Source of the DNA: Longitalea luteola
GTDB taxonomy: Bacteria > Bacteroidota > Bacteroidia > Chitinophagales > Chitinophagaceae
Assembly: GCF_017356035.1 (NCBI RefSeq)
Contig: NZ_JAFIQX010000015.1
Coordinates: 92,353-156,352 of the forward strand
Direction of reading: 5' to 3'
Length of the DNA: 64,000 bases
Under the pieces are notes generated by a model. It saw only the letters and a program-made list of their open reading frames with translations, ran no database searches and was not told where the DNA came from. Made by a program: the position numbers and the translations under genes. Below, piece after piece: positions 35,030-44,296 of this stretch (position 1 is its first letter; each line of letters starts with the position of its first letter).

Positions 35030-36615
35030 ACCGGCGCCAGCCACCTCGATCTTAAATACACCACTGTTTTGTTCAGGTAAGGGAAAAAAGCGATCAGTAA
35101 CAGCATGCCTACGATTAGCCATGACAGCAGCTCAAAATAGTCCATTGCAAACCGTAGTTGCGCCTGCCTGTTCATGCCGTCAACCAGCAATTTGCTGGAA
35201 GCCCTGGCAGCCGCCCCCGGCGCCATACCTCTATCTGCCAGCTGCTGCGCCTGTAGTTGCATGTTTTTCCTTAGCACCAGGTCGAGTTTGGTGAGGTGGT
35301 CGAGGAAAGCATTGTAATGATTGCTTTTGCCGAACAGTTCAAAGTAATTAATGAGCGCAATGCTCACCGAAAAGCCCATGTATCGAATGGCCAGGGACAT
35401 AGCTGCGGCGGACGGTCCCATGGAAACGGGCACCGAAGCAATCGTAAAAACGATGGTAGGCACCATGATCATTCCAACACCCAGCCCCTGCATAAAAAGC
35501 GGGATGAAATAATGGCTTTCGTTGGCCTGCCCGCTGAACAAAAAGAACATAGCAACCTGGAAAGCCAGCAGCAGGATAAATCCCGGCAGCCAGATATACC
35601 TGATCGGCTTTTTTTGCAGGATCATACAGCAGGCGATGATGACCCCGGTTACCAGTCCGGCCAGATTGAACAGGTTGATATAAGAAACATGCCTCGGGTC
35701 GAAGCGCAGAACACCGGCAAGGAAACTGCTGGCAACACCTGCTGCAAACCGGCAGATGTACATTACGAATAACACAAAAAGTCCTACCCAAAAATTCCGG
35801 TACCTGAATATTTGCAGGTTTACATAAGGCCGTTTCATGCTTTTCTGGCGGAACAGGTATATTATTAAAAGCAGAACGATCGCAATCATGCTGTACTGTA
35901 TTCGATGGTCTTCCAACCAGTAATATTTCTGGCCATACACCAGGATATACCCGGTGAGGCAAAGCATGAGCGTATAAAGAACAAAACTCTGCCAGTCGAG
36001 CTTATGCAGGGGGAACCGGGCTTTGAGCCGCACATTGTTCATAATAAGTAACAGCAGGATGAGGCAGGGCACAAAAGAGAAGAGGGCGGCTTTATAAACA
36101 ATATTGTAATTGGAGGAATCAATGAGGTCGGCTGTTACGAGATTATTGAAAGGGATAGCACATAATAACAGACCGAAGAATACCGAAAAACTTACTTCCC
36201 GGGCGCGTTCGCTGCGCAGGCGGGTAAACATCAGCGAGAGGGAAAGGCTCACCGTGCTGCAGAATATGAGACCCTGGAGGAATCGCACGGGCAGCAACAC
36301 CCGCAGTTCATGGGTTTGATAACACAGGAAGCTGCACATCATTTGCAGGGACATAAGCAGGATAAAATATTCCTTGCAGGCCAGATAAGCAAAGAACCGG
36401 TGTTCGAGGCTGTAAAAGCCCACATAACCGGCATAGAACAAGATCACCGCAAACTGGATGTCTGCCGGTGCAGCGCCATAATGGCCTGCCGCGGCATTGA
36501 TATTGGCCAGTGGTAAAAAGAAAAGCACAATACTGGGCAGCAATACAAGGAACAGGCTGATCCTGATCAACCATTCGGGCGCCCATTTCCTGAAGACAGG
36601 AATGGCGTTATCCAT
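35026..36615 (-). CDS. MFS transporter, EmrB/DHA2 type (module A)
   Basis: Starting at 36615 (MDNAIPVFRKW) the protein has 529 residues and about 14 transmembrane segments, as in the DHA2 drug:H+ antiporter family. An alternative ATG at 36636 adds seven residues; the chosen start overlaps the preceding HlyD gene as ATGGATAA, favouring coupling. Marks include FLQGLIFCSTVSLSL near residue 110, QIFRYRNFWVGLFVLFVM and a QGLGVGMIMVPTIVF segment. It works with the HlyD-type adaptor upstream and probably a TolC-type channel elsewhere. The closest relative in the window is the transporter at 45352-46947. Confidence 0.9.
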   Translation of the reverse strand: MDNAIPVFRKWAPEWLIRISLFLVLLPSIVLFFLPLANINAAAGHYGAAPADIQFAVILFYAGYVGFYSLEHRFFAYLACKEYFILLMSLQMMCSFLCYQTHELRVLLPVRFLQGLIFCSTVSLSLSLMFTRLRSERAREVSFSVFFGLLLCAIPFNNLVTADLIDSSNYNIVYKAALFSFVPCLILLLLIMNNVRLKARFPLHKLDWQSFVLYTLMLCLTGYILVYGQKYYWLEDHRIQYSMIAIVLLLIIYLFRQKSMKRPYVNLQIFRYRNFWVGLFVLFVMYICRFAAGVASSFLAGVLRFDPRHVSYINLFNLAGLVTGVIIACCMILQKKPIRYIWLPGFILLLAFQVAMFFLFSGQANESHYFIPLFMQGLGVGMIMVPTIVFTIASVPVSMGPSAAAMSLAIRYMGFSVSIALINYFELFGKSNHYNAFLDHLTKLDLVLRKNMQLQAQQLADRGMAPGAAARASSKLLVDGMNRQAQLRFAMDYFELLSWLIVGMLLLIAFFPYLNKTVVYLRSRWLAPV

Positions 36616-37438
36616 GACGTTGGTTTTTGGGCACATAAACGTTCACGTTCATGCCTGCTTTGAGGATATCGAGCTCTTTATTGTTCCCGTGGATGCGGAT
36701 GCGCACGGGAATACGTTGAACGATCTTTACAAAGTTCCCGGAAGCGTTATCGGGCGGCAGCAGCGAAAACCTGGAACCCGTAGCCGGCGAAATGGAAATG
36801 ATCGTTCCTTTGAAAGGCCGGCCGGGATAGGCATCTGCAATCACTTTTACCGAATCACCGGTATGCATGTGCGCCACCTGTGTTTCCTTGAAATTAGCCA
36901 CCACCCATTTATCCGTTTCATCGTTTACGATGAAGGCAAGCGGTTCACCCGCATTGATCATTTGTCCTGCTTCTACCGTCCTTTTGCCCATGCGGCCATT
37001 ATACGGGGCCCTGATGACCGTATAACTAACATCCAGCCTGTGCCTGTTCAGCTGGGCATTTAACCGGGCTATTTCGGCGATCACAATTGCCTTTTCTGCT
37101 TTATTGCCGAGCAACTGTAACTGGGCATTTGCTTTCTGAATGGCTGCTTCTGTTTCCTGTTGCTGCAGTAAGTACTCGCGATTATCGATGATCAACAGGG
37201 TATCGCCTTTTGACACGTACTGGTTGTCCTCGAAGTGAACGGCCGTAATAAAGCCGCCGGCCCGGGAGATCACGGGGTTTATATATTCCTCGACCTGTGC
37301 ATCATTGGTTTGCACGTAATGGTAATAACCCCAGAGGGTAATGATGCCCCAGATGGCCAATGCTGCAATGATCGTCGCCGACATCCATCCTGTGATCCTG
37401 GTAATAAGCCTGTCTGTAACGGTGTATTTCTTTTTCAT
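36608..37438 (-). CDS. HlyD/EmrA-type periplasmic adaptor (module A)
   Basis: This protein of 276 residues has one N-terminal transmembrane helix (MSATIIAALAIWGIITLWGY) and then TNDAQVEEYINPVISRAGGF, the EmrA/HlyD N-terminal barrel-lipoyl mark. A coiled-coil region (QQQETEAAIQKANAQLQLLG) precedes the second lipoyl half and the AGMNVNVYV C-terminal mark. It links the MFS transporter (8-base overlap) to an outer-membrane channel. The coiled coil is about 60 residues shorter than in the paralogue at 44297-45346. AraC-family gene 37749 is divergent across a 310-bp gap. Confidence 0.92.
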   Translation of the reverse strand: MKKKYTVTDRLITRITGWMSATIIAALAIWGIITLWGYYHYVQTNDAQVEEYINPVISRAGGFITAVHFEDNQYVSKGDTLLIIDNREYLLQQQETEAAIQKANAQLQLLGNKAEKAIVIAEIARLNAQLNRHRLDVSYTVIRAPYNGRMGKRTVEAGQMINAGEPLAFIVNDETDKWVVANFKETQVAHMHTGDSVKVIADAYPGRPFKGTIISISPATGSRFSLLPPDNASGNFVKIVQRIPVRIRIHGNNKELDILKAGMNVNVYVPKNQRHG

Positions 37439-37588
37439 GGCTGTTTAGAGAGGGCAAGCAACGCGCACGCAAAAATATCAGGCGGCCGGCTGTTTTGTTT
37501 CCCTAAATAAGCCAACATTTTCGTCATTACGGCCAAAAGCCTTCTTTATTCATATCATTCCCACTGTCGCGGAGGGCTTGAAATTCAG

Positions 37589-37693
37589 AAGTACGAAGTA
37601 CGAGGTATGAAGTACGAGGTATGAGATACGAAGTATCAAGGTTGAAATAAGGGTTTTTCTTACATCTTACTTCCTGCTTCATACTTCTTACTA
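37589..37693. repeat. Inverted pair of 7-bp tandem arrays (AAGTACG / CTTACTT)
   Basis: Seven units of 7 bp (AAGTACG, AAGTACG, AGGTATG, AAGTACG, AGGTATG, AGATACG, AAGTATC) fill 37589-37637. On the other side of a 21-base spacer, 37659-37693 holds the complementary-type units CTTACAT, CTTACTT, CCTGCTT, CATACTT, CTTACTA. The whole could fold into a long imperfect hairpin. This fills most of the 310-bp gap between the adaptor gene and araC; the rest of the gap shows nothing else I can identify. Confidence 0.8.
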
Positions 37694-37748
37694 AAAACCG
37701 AAGTATCTTTACGGAATTGGAGTAACATCAATTTTCCGAATAAAGAAT

Positions 37749-38534
37749 ATGGGATTAATAGCTTCCCTGCCAGAGATAGAAAAGCAGAAAGAAAGCGTGT
37801 TCGTAATGCACGAAAAAAGCGAAAAACTGATCCCGCTGCATAAACATTCCAAAGGACAATTGAGCTATGTGGAAGGCGGCATTGCCTATATCACCTGTGA
37901 GAACCGCACTTATGTAGTACCGGCAAAACATTATTTCTGGATACCAAAGGGCCTTGAGCATATTCTGCGGATCGGCTATTCTGCCACTGTGCTGCGCTCC
38001 CTCTACTTCTATGCCCATGACGACGCCTCTAACCCTTTCTACACTAAGCTGGGCATCTATCCCGCCACTGAGCTGTTGATCCAGATGATCAATTATACCG
38101 AGCGATGGGATGGCAGGCATGTAAGCCGGAAGGATGAGAATTTTGAGTTTCTGGTAGCCCTGAAGAATATTCTGCCACAGTTCAACAATAAGGCACTGCC
38201 TATTATTTTGCCTACTACCGATAATGAGCAGATGCAACGGATCATTAAATACCTCGAGAAAAATATCGCGGAACGCCTTACCGTAAAAAGCGTAAGCAGT
38301 CATTTCAATATCAGCGAGCGAACCCTGTCGCGTTTGTTTCAGTCAAACATCCAGATGACCTTTCTGCAATATCTTAAAACCATCAGAATGGTAAAAGCCA
38401 TTGAAATACTCGTGAAAACGCAGCGCCCGATCGGTGAAATAGCTTATGAAGTAGGTTATGTTACCCTGAGTTCATTCAGTGATGCCTTCCAGGAGTTCAC
38501 GCATGCGCGGCCTTCCGATTTCCGGCGGTACTAA
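37749..38534 (+). CDS. AraC-family transcriptional regulator (module A)
   Basis: This protein of 261 residues has an N-terminal cupin-like sensor (HEKSEKLIPLHKHSKGQLSY, YVVPAKHYFWIPKGLEH) and a C-terminal AraC pair of helix-turn-helices (ERLTVKSVSSHFNISERTLSRLF, and RPIGEIAYEVGYVTLSSFSDAFQ). It is divergent from the HlyD/MFS pair, so it likely controls that efflux module; its ligand would be a small molecule bound in the cupin. The intervening region carries the 37589-37693 repeat. Confidence 0.92.
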   Translation: MGLIASLPEIEKQKESVFVMHEKSEKLIPLHKHSKGQLSYVEGGIAYITCENRTYVVPAKHYFWIPKGLEHILRIGYSATVLRSLYFYAHDDASNPFYTKLGIYPATELLIQMINYTERWDGRHVSRKDENFEFLVALKNILPQFNNKALPIILPTTDNEQMQRIIKYLEKNIAERLTVKSVSSHFNISERTLSRLFQSNIQMTFLQYLKTIRMVKAIEILVKTQRPIGEIAYEVGYVTLSSFSDAFQEFTHARPSDFRRY

Positions 38535-38613
38535 TCAATACATCTGCCATTCCCCATTACGGGGAACTACGATCATGGCCAAAGGCAGGCAGCAATTTTG
38601 CTAAAAATAAGCC

Positions 38614-39360
38614 ATGACTACATTAAGTACACAGGGGAATAAAGAAGCGCTCGATTTTTACCGGGAAGCCCTTCAGCTGCTGGAGGAATGTAAAGCCCGG
38701 TATATGCTCGGGGGCGCTTTTGCGATCTTTCATCATACAGGTATCTACAGAGATACAAAGGACCTGGATGTATTTTGTCCGGCCAGCGAGTACCCAAAGA
38801 TCCTGAAATTTTTCGGCTCAAAAGGATATCGTACAGAGCTCACAGATATCCGCTGGCTCGCCAAAGTTTTTAAAGGAGACTATTTTCTCGATATCATTTT
38901 CGATACTGCCAATAACATCTGCCGCGTTGATGATGAATGGCTGCAACATGCGCACCAGGCGGATTTCCTGGGTTATCATATTAACATATTATCGCCGGTA
39001 GACCTGGTGTGGTGTAAGTTGTATGTCCAAAACCGCGAAAGATACGATGCTGCTGATATCAACCACCTGTTGCTGAAACAGGGAAAAAATTTCGACTGGA
39101 AAAGACTCTCCCGCAAAATGGACCAGCACTGGCACCTTTTACTGATGCAGCTCCTCTCCTTCCAGTTTGTTTACCCATCAGAGTTCCATGAGATAATTCC
39201 CAAATGGCTTTTTGATGAACTGCTCACAAGAGCAGCAGAACAGTATGATCTACCCGCGCCCATGGAAAGAGTATGCAGAGGCCCCGTGATCGATCAAACG
39301 CAATACGAGATCGACATTAAGGATTGGGGCTATAAAACGTGCACCATTAAAACTGTTTAA
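38614..39360 (+). CDS. Nucleotidyltransferase-superfamily protein
   Basis: This protein of 248 residues has a Pol beta-like motif YMLGGAFAIFHHTGIYR, TKDLDVF: a Gly-Gly, then D-x-D (Asp-Leu-Asp), and a third acidic position in YFLDIIFDTANN. The C-terminal part is helical. The fold is seen in AbiEii/DUF6036-like and antibiotic-nucleotidyltransferase proteins. No toxin or resistance role is implied by the sequence. Its stop and the start of the metallophosphoesterase are 2 bases apart, so the two form an operon, suggesting linked nucleotide or phosphoester chemistry. Confidence 0.8.
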   Translation: MTTLSTQGNKEALDFYREALQLLEECKARYMLGGAFAIFHHTGIYRDTKDLDVFCPASEYPKILKFFGSKGYRTELTDIRWLAKVFKGDYFLDIIFDTANNICRVDDEWLQHAHQADFLGYHINILSPVDLVWCKLYVQNRERYDAADINHLLLKQGKNFDWKRLSRKMDQHWHLLLMQLLSFQFVYPSEFHEIIPKWLFDELLTRAAEQYDLPAPMERVCRGPVIDQTQYEIDIKDWGYKTCTIKTV

Positions 39361-39362
39361 TT

Positions 39363-40103
39363 ATGACCAGTGAAAACAAAACACGCGTTGCCGCTATTGC
39401 CGATCTTCACATTCGTGATACGGACAAAGGCAAATGGGTCGATTTCTTTAACGACGTGTCGAAGCATGCAGATGTGCTTGCTATTTGTGGCGACCTCACC
39501 GATACGGGCGATGAATCGGAAGCACATATCCTGGTAGAAGAATTGAAAGCCTGTACGATCCCCGTGGTTGGCGTGCTCGGAAACCATGACCATGAAAAAA
39601 GCCGCCATAAGCTGATCAGGCAGATCGTACAGAACCATCCCAATGTACATATCCTCGATGGTGAAGCGGTGGTAGTTGCCGGTATTGGCTTTGCAGGGGT
39701 GAAAGGCTTTGGCGGCGGTTTCGATAATCATATGCTGTCGATGTTTGGCGAAGGCGCTATGAAATCTTTTGTTCAGGAAGCCGTAGAAGAAGCTTTGCAC
39801 CTCGACCGCGCATTGGCACGCCTCGACCAGGAGCACAACAACATTAAAAAAATAGCCCTGCTGCATTATTCACCCGTTCAGGAAACTGTTAAGGGCGAAC
39901 CCGAGCAGATATTCCCGTTTTTAGGATCCTCCAGGCTTGCCGAGCCATTATCGCGGCGCAATGTAGAAGTAGTTTTCCATGGGCATGCACATATAGGGGT
40001 GCTGGAAGGGAACATCGGTGGTAAAGTGAAAGTCTTTAATGTAGCCCGCCATGTTCTGAAAAAATCGGGCTATGAGCATCCTTATTTCCTGTATGAGATC
40101 TGA
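39363..40103 (+). CDS. Calcineurin-like metallophosphoesterase
   Basis: This protein of 246 residues has all five motifs of the fold: AAIADLHIRD (D-x-H), ICGDLTDTG (G-D), GVLGNHDHEKS (G-N-H-D), ALLHYSP, and VFHGHAHIG (G-H-x-H). These bind two metals. The substrate is not indicated; relatives include nucleases and cyclic-nucleotide phosphodiesterases. It is 2 bases after the nucleotidyltransferase gene. Confidence 0.93.
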   Translation: MTSENKTRVAAIADLHIRDTDKGKWVDFFNDVSKHADVLAICGDLTDTGDESEAHILVEELKACTIPVVGVLGNHDHEKSRHKLIRQIVQNHPNVHILDGEAVVVAGIGFAGVKGFGGGFDNHMLSMFGEGAMKSFVQEAVEEALHLDRALARLDQEHNNIKKIALLHYSPVQETVKGEPEQIFPFLGSSRLAEPLSRRNVEVVFHGHAHIGVLEGNIGGKVKVFNVARHVLKKSGYEHPYFLYEI

Positions 40104-40140
40104 GGCACTGCACGAATGGCTGAACCTGGTATATTTGCCC

Positions 40141-40887
40141 ATGAGGAAGACCGTAACATGTACTTTGTTGCTGGCAAGCCTGTGCATGGCTCAACGAACA
40201 GCGCTTGCCCAATTCAGTGATACCGTTAATTATTACATTAATTTTTCGGGAACAGGTAATTTGAACAGAACGAATACCGGTACCACTTACCTGCTTAATA
40301 ATTCGCTTCGGTTCCAGGCAGATAAAAAGAAATTTTCCATCAACAGTATGGCCAGTCATGTTTATGGCCGCAACCCTGCCTTAAAAACAAATGACGATGT
40401 GCTGGCTATACTTAATCTCGATATCCTGAAGGGCGTACAAAAATTTTATTACTGGGGACTTACCGGCTTTGAGAAAAGTTTTTCCTTAAAGGTCGACAGC
40501 CGGTTCCAGGCCGGCGCAGGAGTGGGATACTCTTTTATAAACAGTGAAAAAACGAACCTGGAAATAAGCGACGGCTTTCTTTTTGAAACGGCCGATCTGA
40601 GTGTACCCGACAAAAACGGGCGAACCAGCTACCAGACCGTTCGTAACTCCCTGCGCCTGAAATACCGTTTCATAATCAAAGATATTGTCACCATCGACGG
40701 GGTAAACTTTTTTCAGCCTGCTTTGTCAGAAGCGGGAGATTATATCCTGAAACTGAATACCAGTGTTTCGCTCAAGCTGTACAAATGGCTGAACTTCACC
40801 ACTGCATTTAATTACAACAGGCAGAACATTACATCAACAGAGAATTTATTACTGAGTTATGGGCTGATGCTGGAAAGGTACTTTTAG
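40141..40887 (+). CDS. DUF481-like outer-membrane beta-barrel protein
   Basis: Starting at 40141 (MRKTVTCTLLLASLCMAQRT) the protein has 248 residues and a signal peptide; earlier starts overlap the metallophosphoesterase gene. The mature chain alternates polar and aromatic residues (NYYINFSGTGNLNRTNTG, LEISDGFLFETADLS, TTAFNYNRQNITST) and ends in YGLMLERYF with a C-terminal Phe, as expected for an outer-membrane barrel, and resembles the DUF481 family. It follows the metallophosphoesterase by 37 bases but a shared role is unclear. Confidence 0.72.
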   Translation: MRKTVTCTLLLASLCMAQRTALAQFSDTVNYYINFSGTGNLNRTNTGTTYLLNNSLRFQADKKKFSINSMASHVYGRNPALKTNDDVLAILNLDILKGVQKFYYWGLTGFEKSFSLKVDSRFQAGAGVGYSFINSEKTNLEISDGFLFETADLSVPDKNGRTSYQTVRNSLRLKYRFIIKDIVTIDGVNFFQPALSEAGDYILKLNTSVSLKLYKWLNFTTAFNYNRQNITSTENLLLSYGLMLERYF

Positions 40888-40917
40888 CCCGGCCCATAAC
40901 TCAGTATTGATCATCCA

Positions 40918-41181
40918 TTAAAAGATCTTTTCAAATTGCCGCGCCAGGTCACCTTCAATAGGAGCCAGCCGCCTGAATGCCCTGGGATATTTATCAACAA
41001 TATCTTTGTCACTGGTACAATACGTATTTACATGGGAATCGTAAAAATGGAGTAAGGCCCAGTATTCGCTGCAAAACTTATTGAACTGTTCCTGCGGCAT
41101 CTGGCTCACCAAATGAATAAATTCTTCTTTTTTATAACTTCCCCTGAGATCACAGGATTGAAAAATTCTCCACCCTTCCAT
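40918..41181 (-). CDS. Hypothetical protein, 87 residues
   Basis: The protein (MEGWRIFQSCDLRGSYKKEE to LARQFEKIF) is soluble and probably helical, with no signal peptide. HLVSQMPQEQFNKFCSEYW is the most distinctive part. I do not recognise it. It is on the opposite strand from its neighbours and stands alone. Confidence 0.55.
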   Translation of the reverse strand: MEGWRIFQSCDLRGSYKKEEFIHLVSQMPQEQFNKFCSEYWALLHFYDSHVNTYCTSDKDIVDKYPRAFRRLAPIEGDLARQFEKIF

Positions 41182-41318
41182 ACGCCCTCCTTTTGTTTTT
41201 ATTTAAAAAATAAATAAAAATATTATGCCATAGGGGCCATAATTTTCAATGTTTTATCAATAATTCCACAGGCTTGAAAATTGCATTTTCTGGTTAAGGG
41301 ACCTTTAAATTTTTGGCT

Positions 41319-41576
41319 ATGGATACCAAAAAGAAAAACCCGGAAAAATTAACCGGAGAGGCTGAAAAGGCGGCTGAAAAGGACGCCGGCAACAAGCATG
41401 ATATCCCCGGGAAAACAGCAACTTCCGATTCTGACATGGAACCGGAAGAAATTGTCAGCAGCAAGGCTGACACCGATGTGCCAATGGATGGCCAGGTGAA
41501 CAACGATGCTGTTTTGCGGGGTGAACCACATGCCGAGGACAAAACCATTAACGGGCCTTCGGAAGAGAAAAGCTAA
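41319..41576 (+). CDS. Hydrophilic low-complexity protein, 85 residues
   Basis: Starting at ATG 41319 (a TTG at 41313 would add two residues), the chain is almost entirely charged or small residues (MDTKKKNPEKLTGEAEKAAE, PGKTATSDSDMEPEEIV), without hydrophobic segments; probably disordered. Such proteins occur in many Bacteroidetes, often of unknown or stress-related role. Nothing in the sequence fixes a function. Confidence 0.5.
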   Translation: MDTKKKNPEKLTGEAEKAAEKDAGNKHDIPGKTATSDSDMEPEEIVSSKADTDVPMDGQVNNDAVLRGEPHAEDKTINGPSEEKS

Positions 41577-41686
41577 AGAGAGAGCCATCTCCAATGTGAA
41601 TGCTGTGAATGCTGGACAAAAGTACAAACCGATGGCCAGGATAGTATATTATATGCATGCCATGATTTGCAAAGGACAGGAAAGCA

Positions 41687-41878
41687 ATGATAAGCCTGTC
41701 GGCAAACAACCTTTTTCCTCCTCAAAGGCGCTCTTTTACAGAAGCCGACGGTCCGGCATTTTATCAGTTGCAGGAATCCTGGATCTTTACCAGGCGTATC
41801 ATATTATCCTTCAATTACCGTTTTGGCAAAGTAAAGCCCGGCGATCCTGGCAAGACCAGGGGTGGCAACGTGAAATAA
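41687..41878 (+). pseudogene. Remnant C-terminus of an outer-membrane beta-barrel protein
   Basis: A short frame encodes ISLSANNLFPPQRRSFTEAD, then FYQLQESWIFTRRIILSFNY and RFGKVK, which is the closing strands of the Bacteroidetes outer-membrane barrel (TonB-receptor-like) family. A stop at 41663 in the same frame lies just upstream and no longer barrel frame exists, so the rest of the gene is gone. It sits in the 383-bp gap 41577-41959, which otherwise holds no gene. Confidence 0.5.
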
Positions 41879-41959
41879 GTGATTTGTCCACCAAATGCCG
41901 TGAAAAATAGGATAATTCGGGCATGGAGATGGGTAATTTTGTGATGTAATCAGAGCAGG

Positions 41960-42832
41960 ATGAAAAGCAACATACCCATCTGGCAATTAAAAGAAAATAT
42001 ATCCGGCGTTCGTATCGAACGAATTAACGACGCCTTTATATCAGCACTCATAAACGACGTCAGTAAATTACATCGTAATGATCATTACATCTGCCTGTTC
42101 CTGATCTCGGGCAAGGTGGAACTGATAGTCGATTTCAAAGAAGTGCAAATTACCGGGCAGAAGCTTGCTTTTCTTATACCGGGACAGATCCAGCGTGTGG
42201 TTAAGTTTAATAATAAAAGCAAAGGTTGGATATTATTCCTGGACAATAAACTGGTAGAGGAACACGCAAGATCAATGATCGAGGATTCCCTGCATAAGGG
42301 ACCGCTGTTATTATTATCCAAATCACACCTGGACTGGTTTACCCGGTATTTTGAGCTGCTGTTTCAAACCTACAATGATCATTCATTTGGCAGTCTTCAT
42401 AAATCAGCGGTCAATACATTTACAACGCCCTGTATTTATAAAATAGCCGCCGCCTTTCAGTCAACTACGGAATTCGTATCAGGAAAACACTCCCAACGAA
42501 GCATCGAGCTTACCATAAATTTTAAACGGCTGGTCAGAAAGAATTACCGGCAATTGAAGAAGCCGAGTGAATATGCGGGTTTGATGAGCTTCACTACCAG
42601 CTACCTGAATGACACAATAAAATCGGTGACGGGTTTTACCGCCTCTTATTTCATTCAGCAGGAAATGCTTAGAGAAGCGCAACGACTGCTCTGCTATACC
42701 GACCTCAGCCAAAAGGAGATCTCTACTTACCTGGGTTATGACGACCCCAAATATTTCAACCGGATCTTCACCAAACTGGCTGATGTTTCGCCTGGCCGCT
42801 TCAGGCATAATTTCAAAACACTTCAAACCTAA
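41960..42832 (+). CDS. AraC-family transcriptional regulator (module B)
   Basis: This protein of 290 residues has an N-terminal sensor region with SGKVELIVDFKEVQITGQKL and a C-terminal helix-turn-helix pair (YAGLMSFTTSYLNDTIKSV, SQKEISTYLGYDDPKYFNRIF). It lies 107 bases upstream of the TolC gene, same direction, as head of the second efflux module. Unlike module A, here the regulator is transcribed with, not against, the pump genes. Confidence 0.9.
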   Translation: MKSNIPIWQLKENISGVRIERINDAFISALINDVSKLHRNDHYICLFLISGKVELIVDFKEVQITGQKLAFLIPGQIQRVVKFNNKSKGWILFLDNKLVEEHARSMIEDSLHKGPLLLLSKSHLDWFTRYFELLFQTYNDHSFGSLHKSAVNTFTTPCIYKIAAAFQSTTEFVSGKHSQRSIELTINFKRLVRKNYRQLKKPSEYAGLMSFTTSYLNDTIKSVTGFTASYFIQQEMLREAQRLLCYTDLSQKEISTYLGYDDPKYFNRIFTKLADVSPGRFRHNFKTLQT

Positions 42833-42938
42833 GTTCCTACTAACAACAACGCCCAGGCACATTCACCGCGGTTGAAACCCGGGGCAGGCTATCTATTGTC
42901 TCGAACGGAAAATATTGAAAACAGCTACTTATAAAATT

Positions 42939-44285
42939 ATGAGACTAGTCAACGTGAAAAATATATGGAAGGCTGGCATTTATCTACTGCTCTTCGAAGT
43001 AACGGCAGCCAGCCTAAAAGGGCAGACCGAAGCAGGTTTATCGCTTACCCTTTCCTTACAGGAAGCCATCCGTCATGCAAAAGCATCAAACCAATTGGTA
43101 AAAGTGATGAACACGGAAGAAAGCGCTACACGATCAGATGTGGAAGATGCGAAGATGGGCGTATTTCCACGCATTCACAGTAATGCCGCTTACCAGCGGT
43201 ATACCAAAGTAACTTTATACGAAGATGTACTGGGCGATTCGCGCAGGATACGGAAACCACCGAATGCGAATGCCGGCGCTTTGGGCGTGGAAGCCGCATT
43301 CAATTTGTATGCAGGCGGCCGGCAGAAAGCAGTGATCAGGGACCTGGAACATAAAAATGAACTGGCCTGCTTGAATACGAAAGAACAGGAAGCAGCCATT
43401 GGATTACAGGTGGCGCTTCAATACCTGGACATGGTGAAGTTTTATTTTCAGGATCACTTAATAAAAGACCAGGTAACGAGAGCGGAAACGCGTTCAAAAA
43501 ACATCAACGCTTTTTATGCGAATGGCAAAGTAACCAAAAGCGATGTACTAAGGGCCGATGTGCTACTGTCCAACGTTCTGTTACATGAAACCGCCAATCG
43601 GAACGATTACCGTATCAGCAATCAAAAATTAAATACGCTGCTGAACCTGGACGAGCATACAACGATCATCCCGGCCGACACCACTTCATTGCTGCTGGCC
43701 GACAGCCTGGAAGTGGAAAGTTTGCTGAAAGATCATTCTGGCGCCTGGTCTGTTGTAAAAGCACGCAAACATATCGAGCTGCAGGAAAACCGAACAAAGC
43801 TGGCCCGATCATTCAATCTCCCCACAGCAACCTTGTTCGGCGGATATGGATTCAATTATCCAAACACCCTTGTATTTCCGCCGGTGCCGCAAACATTTGC
43901 GGTAGGTGTTGTTGGCGTGAGATTCACCTACGAAATATCATCGCTATATCAGAATAAGAACAAGATCAGATCTTCACGCCTGAGAGAAACAGCACTGAAA
44001 GAACAGAAAGACTGGCTGGAAGACAATGTGCAACAGGAGGCCAGGGCATTGGCCATAAAATATTATGAAGCGGTCAACCGCATGCATGTCATCAAAAAAT
44101 CCATAGAGCAGACTGAAACAAATTATAATATCCAAAACACAAAATATTTGAATCAACTCACCCTGTTGACCGACCTCCTGGAAGCCGATAACCTGTACCA
44201 TGAATCCAGGTTCAATTATATCCAGGCGAATATCGCCGCCCTGTCAATTTATTATCGCTTACTTTTTACACTCGGAAAACTTTAA
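42939..44285 (+). CDS. TolC-family outer-membrane efflux channel (module B)
   Basis: The ATG at 42939 gives 448 residues; an earlier TTG (42915) adds eight. After a signal segment (NIWKAGIYLLLFEVTAAS) come TolC-type repeats: LSLQEAIRHAKASNQLVK, EDAKMGVFPRIHSNAAYQR, FYANGKVTKSDVLRADVLLS, then the second repeat ALAIKYYEAVNRMHVIKKS, and LTDLLEADNLYHESRFNYIQ. The long helical coils match the TolC barrel-tunnel. It is 11 bases before the HlyD adaptor, so the module is a full tripartite pump. Confidence 0.93.
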   Translation: MRLVNVKNIWKAGIYLLLFEVTAASLKGQTEAGLSLTLSLQEAIRHAKASNQLVKVMNTEESATRSDVEDAKMGVFPRIHSNAAYQRYTKVTLYEDVLGDSRRIRKPPNANAGALGVEAAFNLYAGGRQKAVIRDLEHKNELACLNTKEQEAAIGLQVALQYLDMVKFYFQDHLIKDQVTRAETRSKNINAFYANGKVTKSDVLRADVLLSNVLLHETANRNDYRISNQKLNTLLNLDEHTTIIPADTTSLLLADSLEVESLLKDHSGAWSVVKARKHIELQENRTKLARSFNLPTATLFGGYGFNYPNTLVFPPVPQTFAVGVVGVRFTYEISSLYQNKNKIRSSRLRETALKEQKDWLEDNVQQEARALAIKYYEAVNRMHVIKKSIEQTETNYNIQNTKYLNQLTLLTDLLEADNLYHESRFNYIQANIAALSIYYRLLFTLGKL

Positions 44286-44296
44286 AGCATAAAAAC

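Noticed and set aside
38614..39360. Toxin-antitoxin (AbiEii-like) reading of the nucleotidyltransferase
   Set aside because: No antitoxin partner is next to it, and its operon partner is a metallophosphoesterase.
41506..41910. A 134-residue plus frame across the barrel remnant
   Set aside because: It runs in another frame over the hydrophilic gene end and the remnant; composition looks non-coding.
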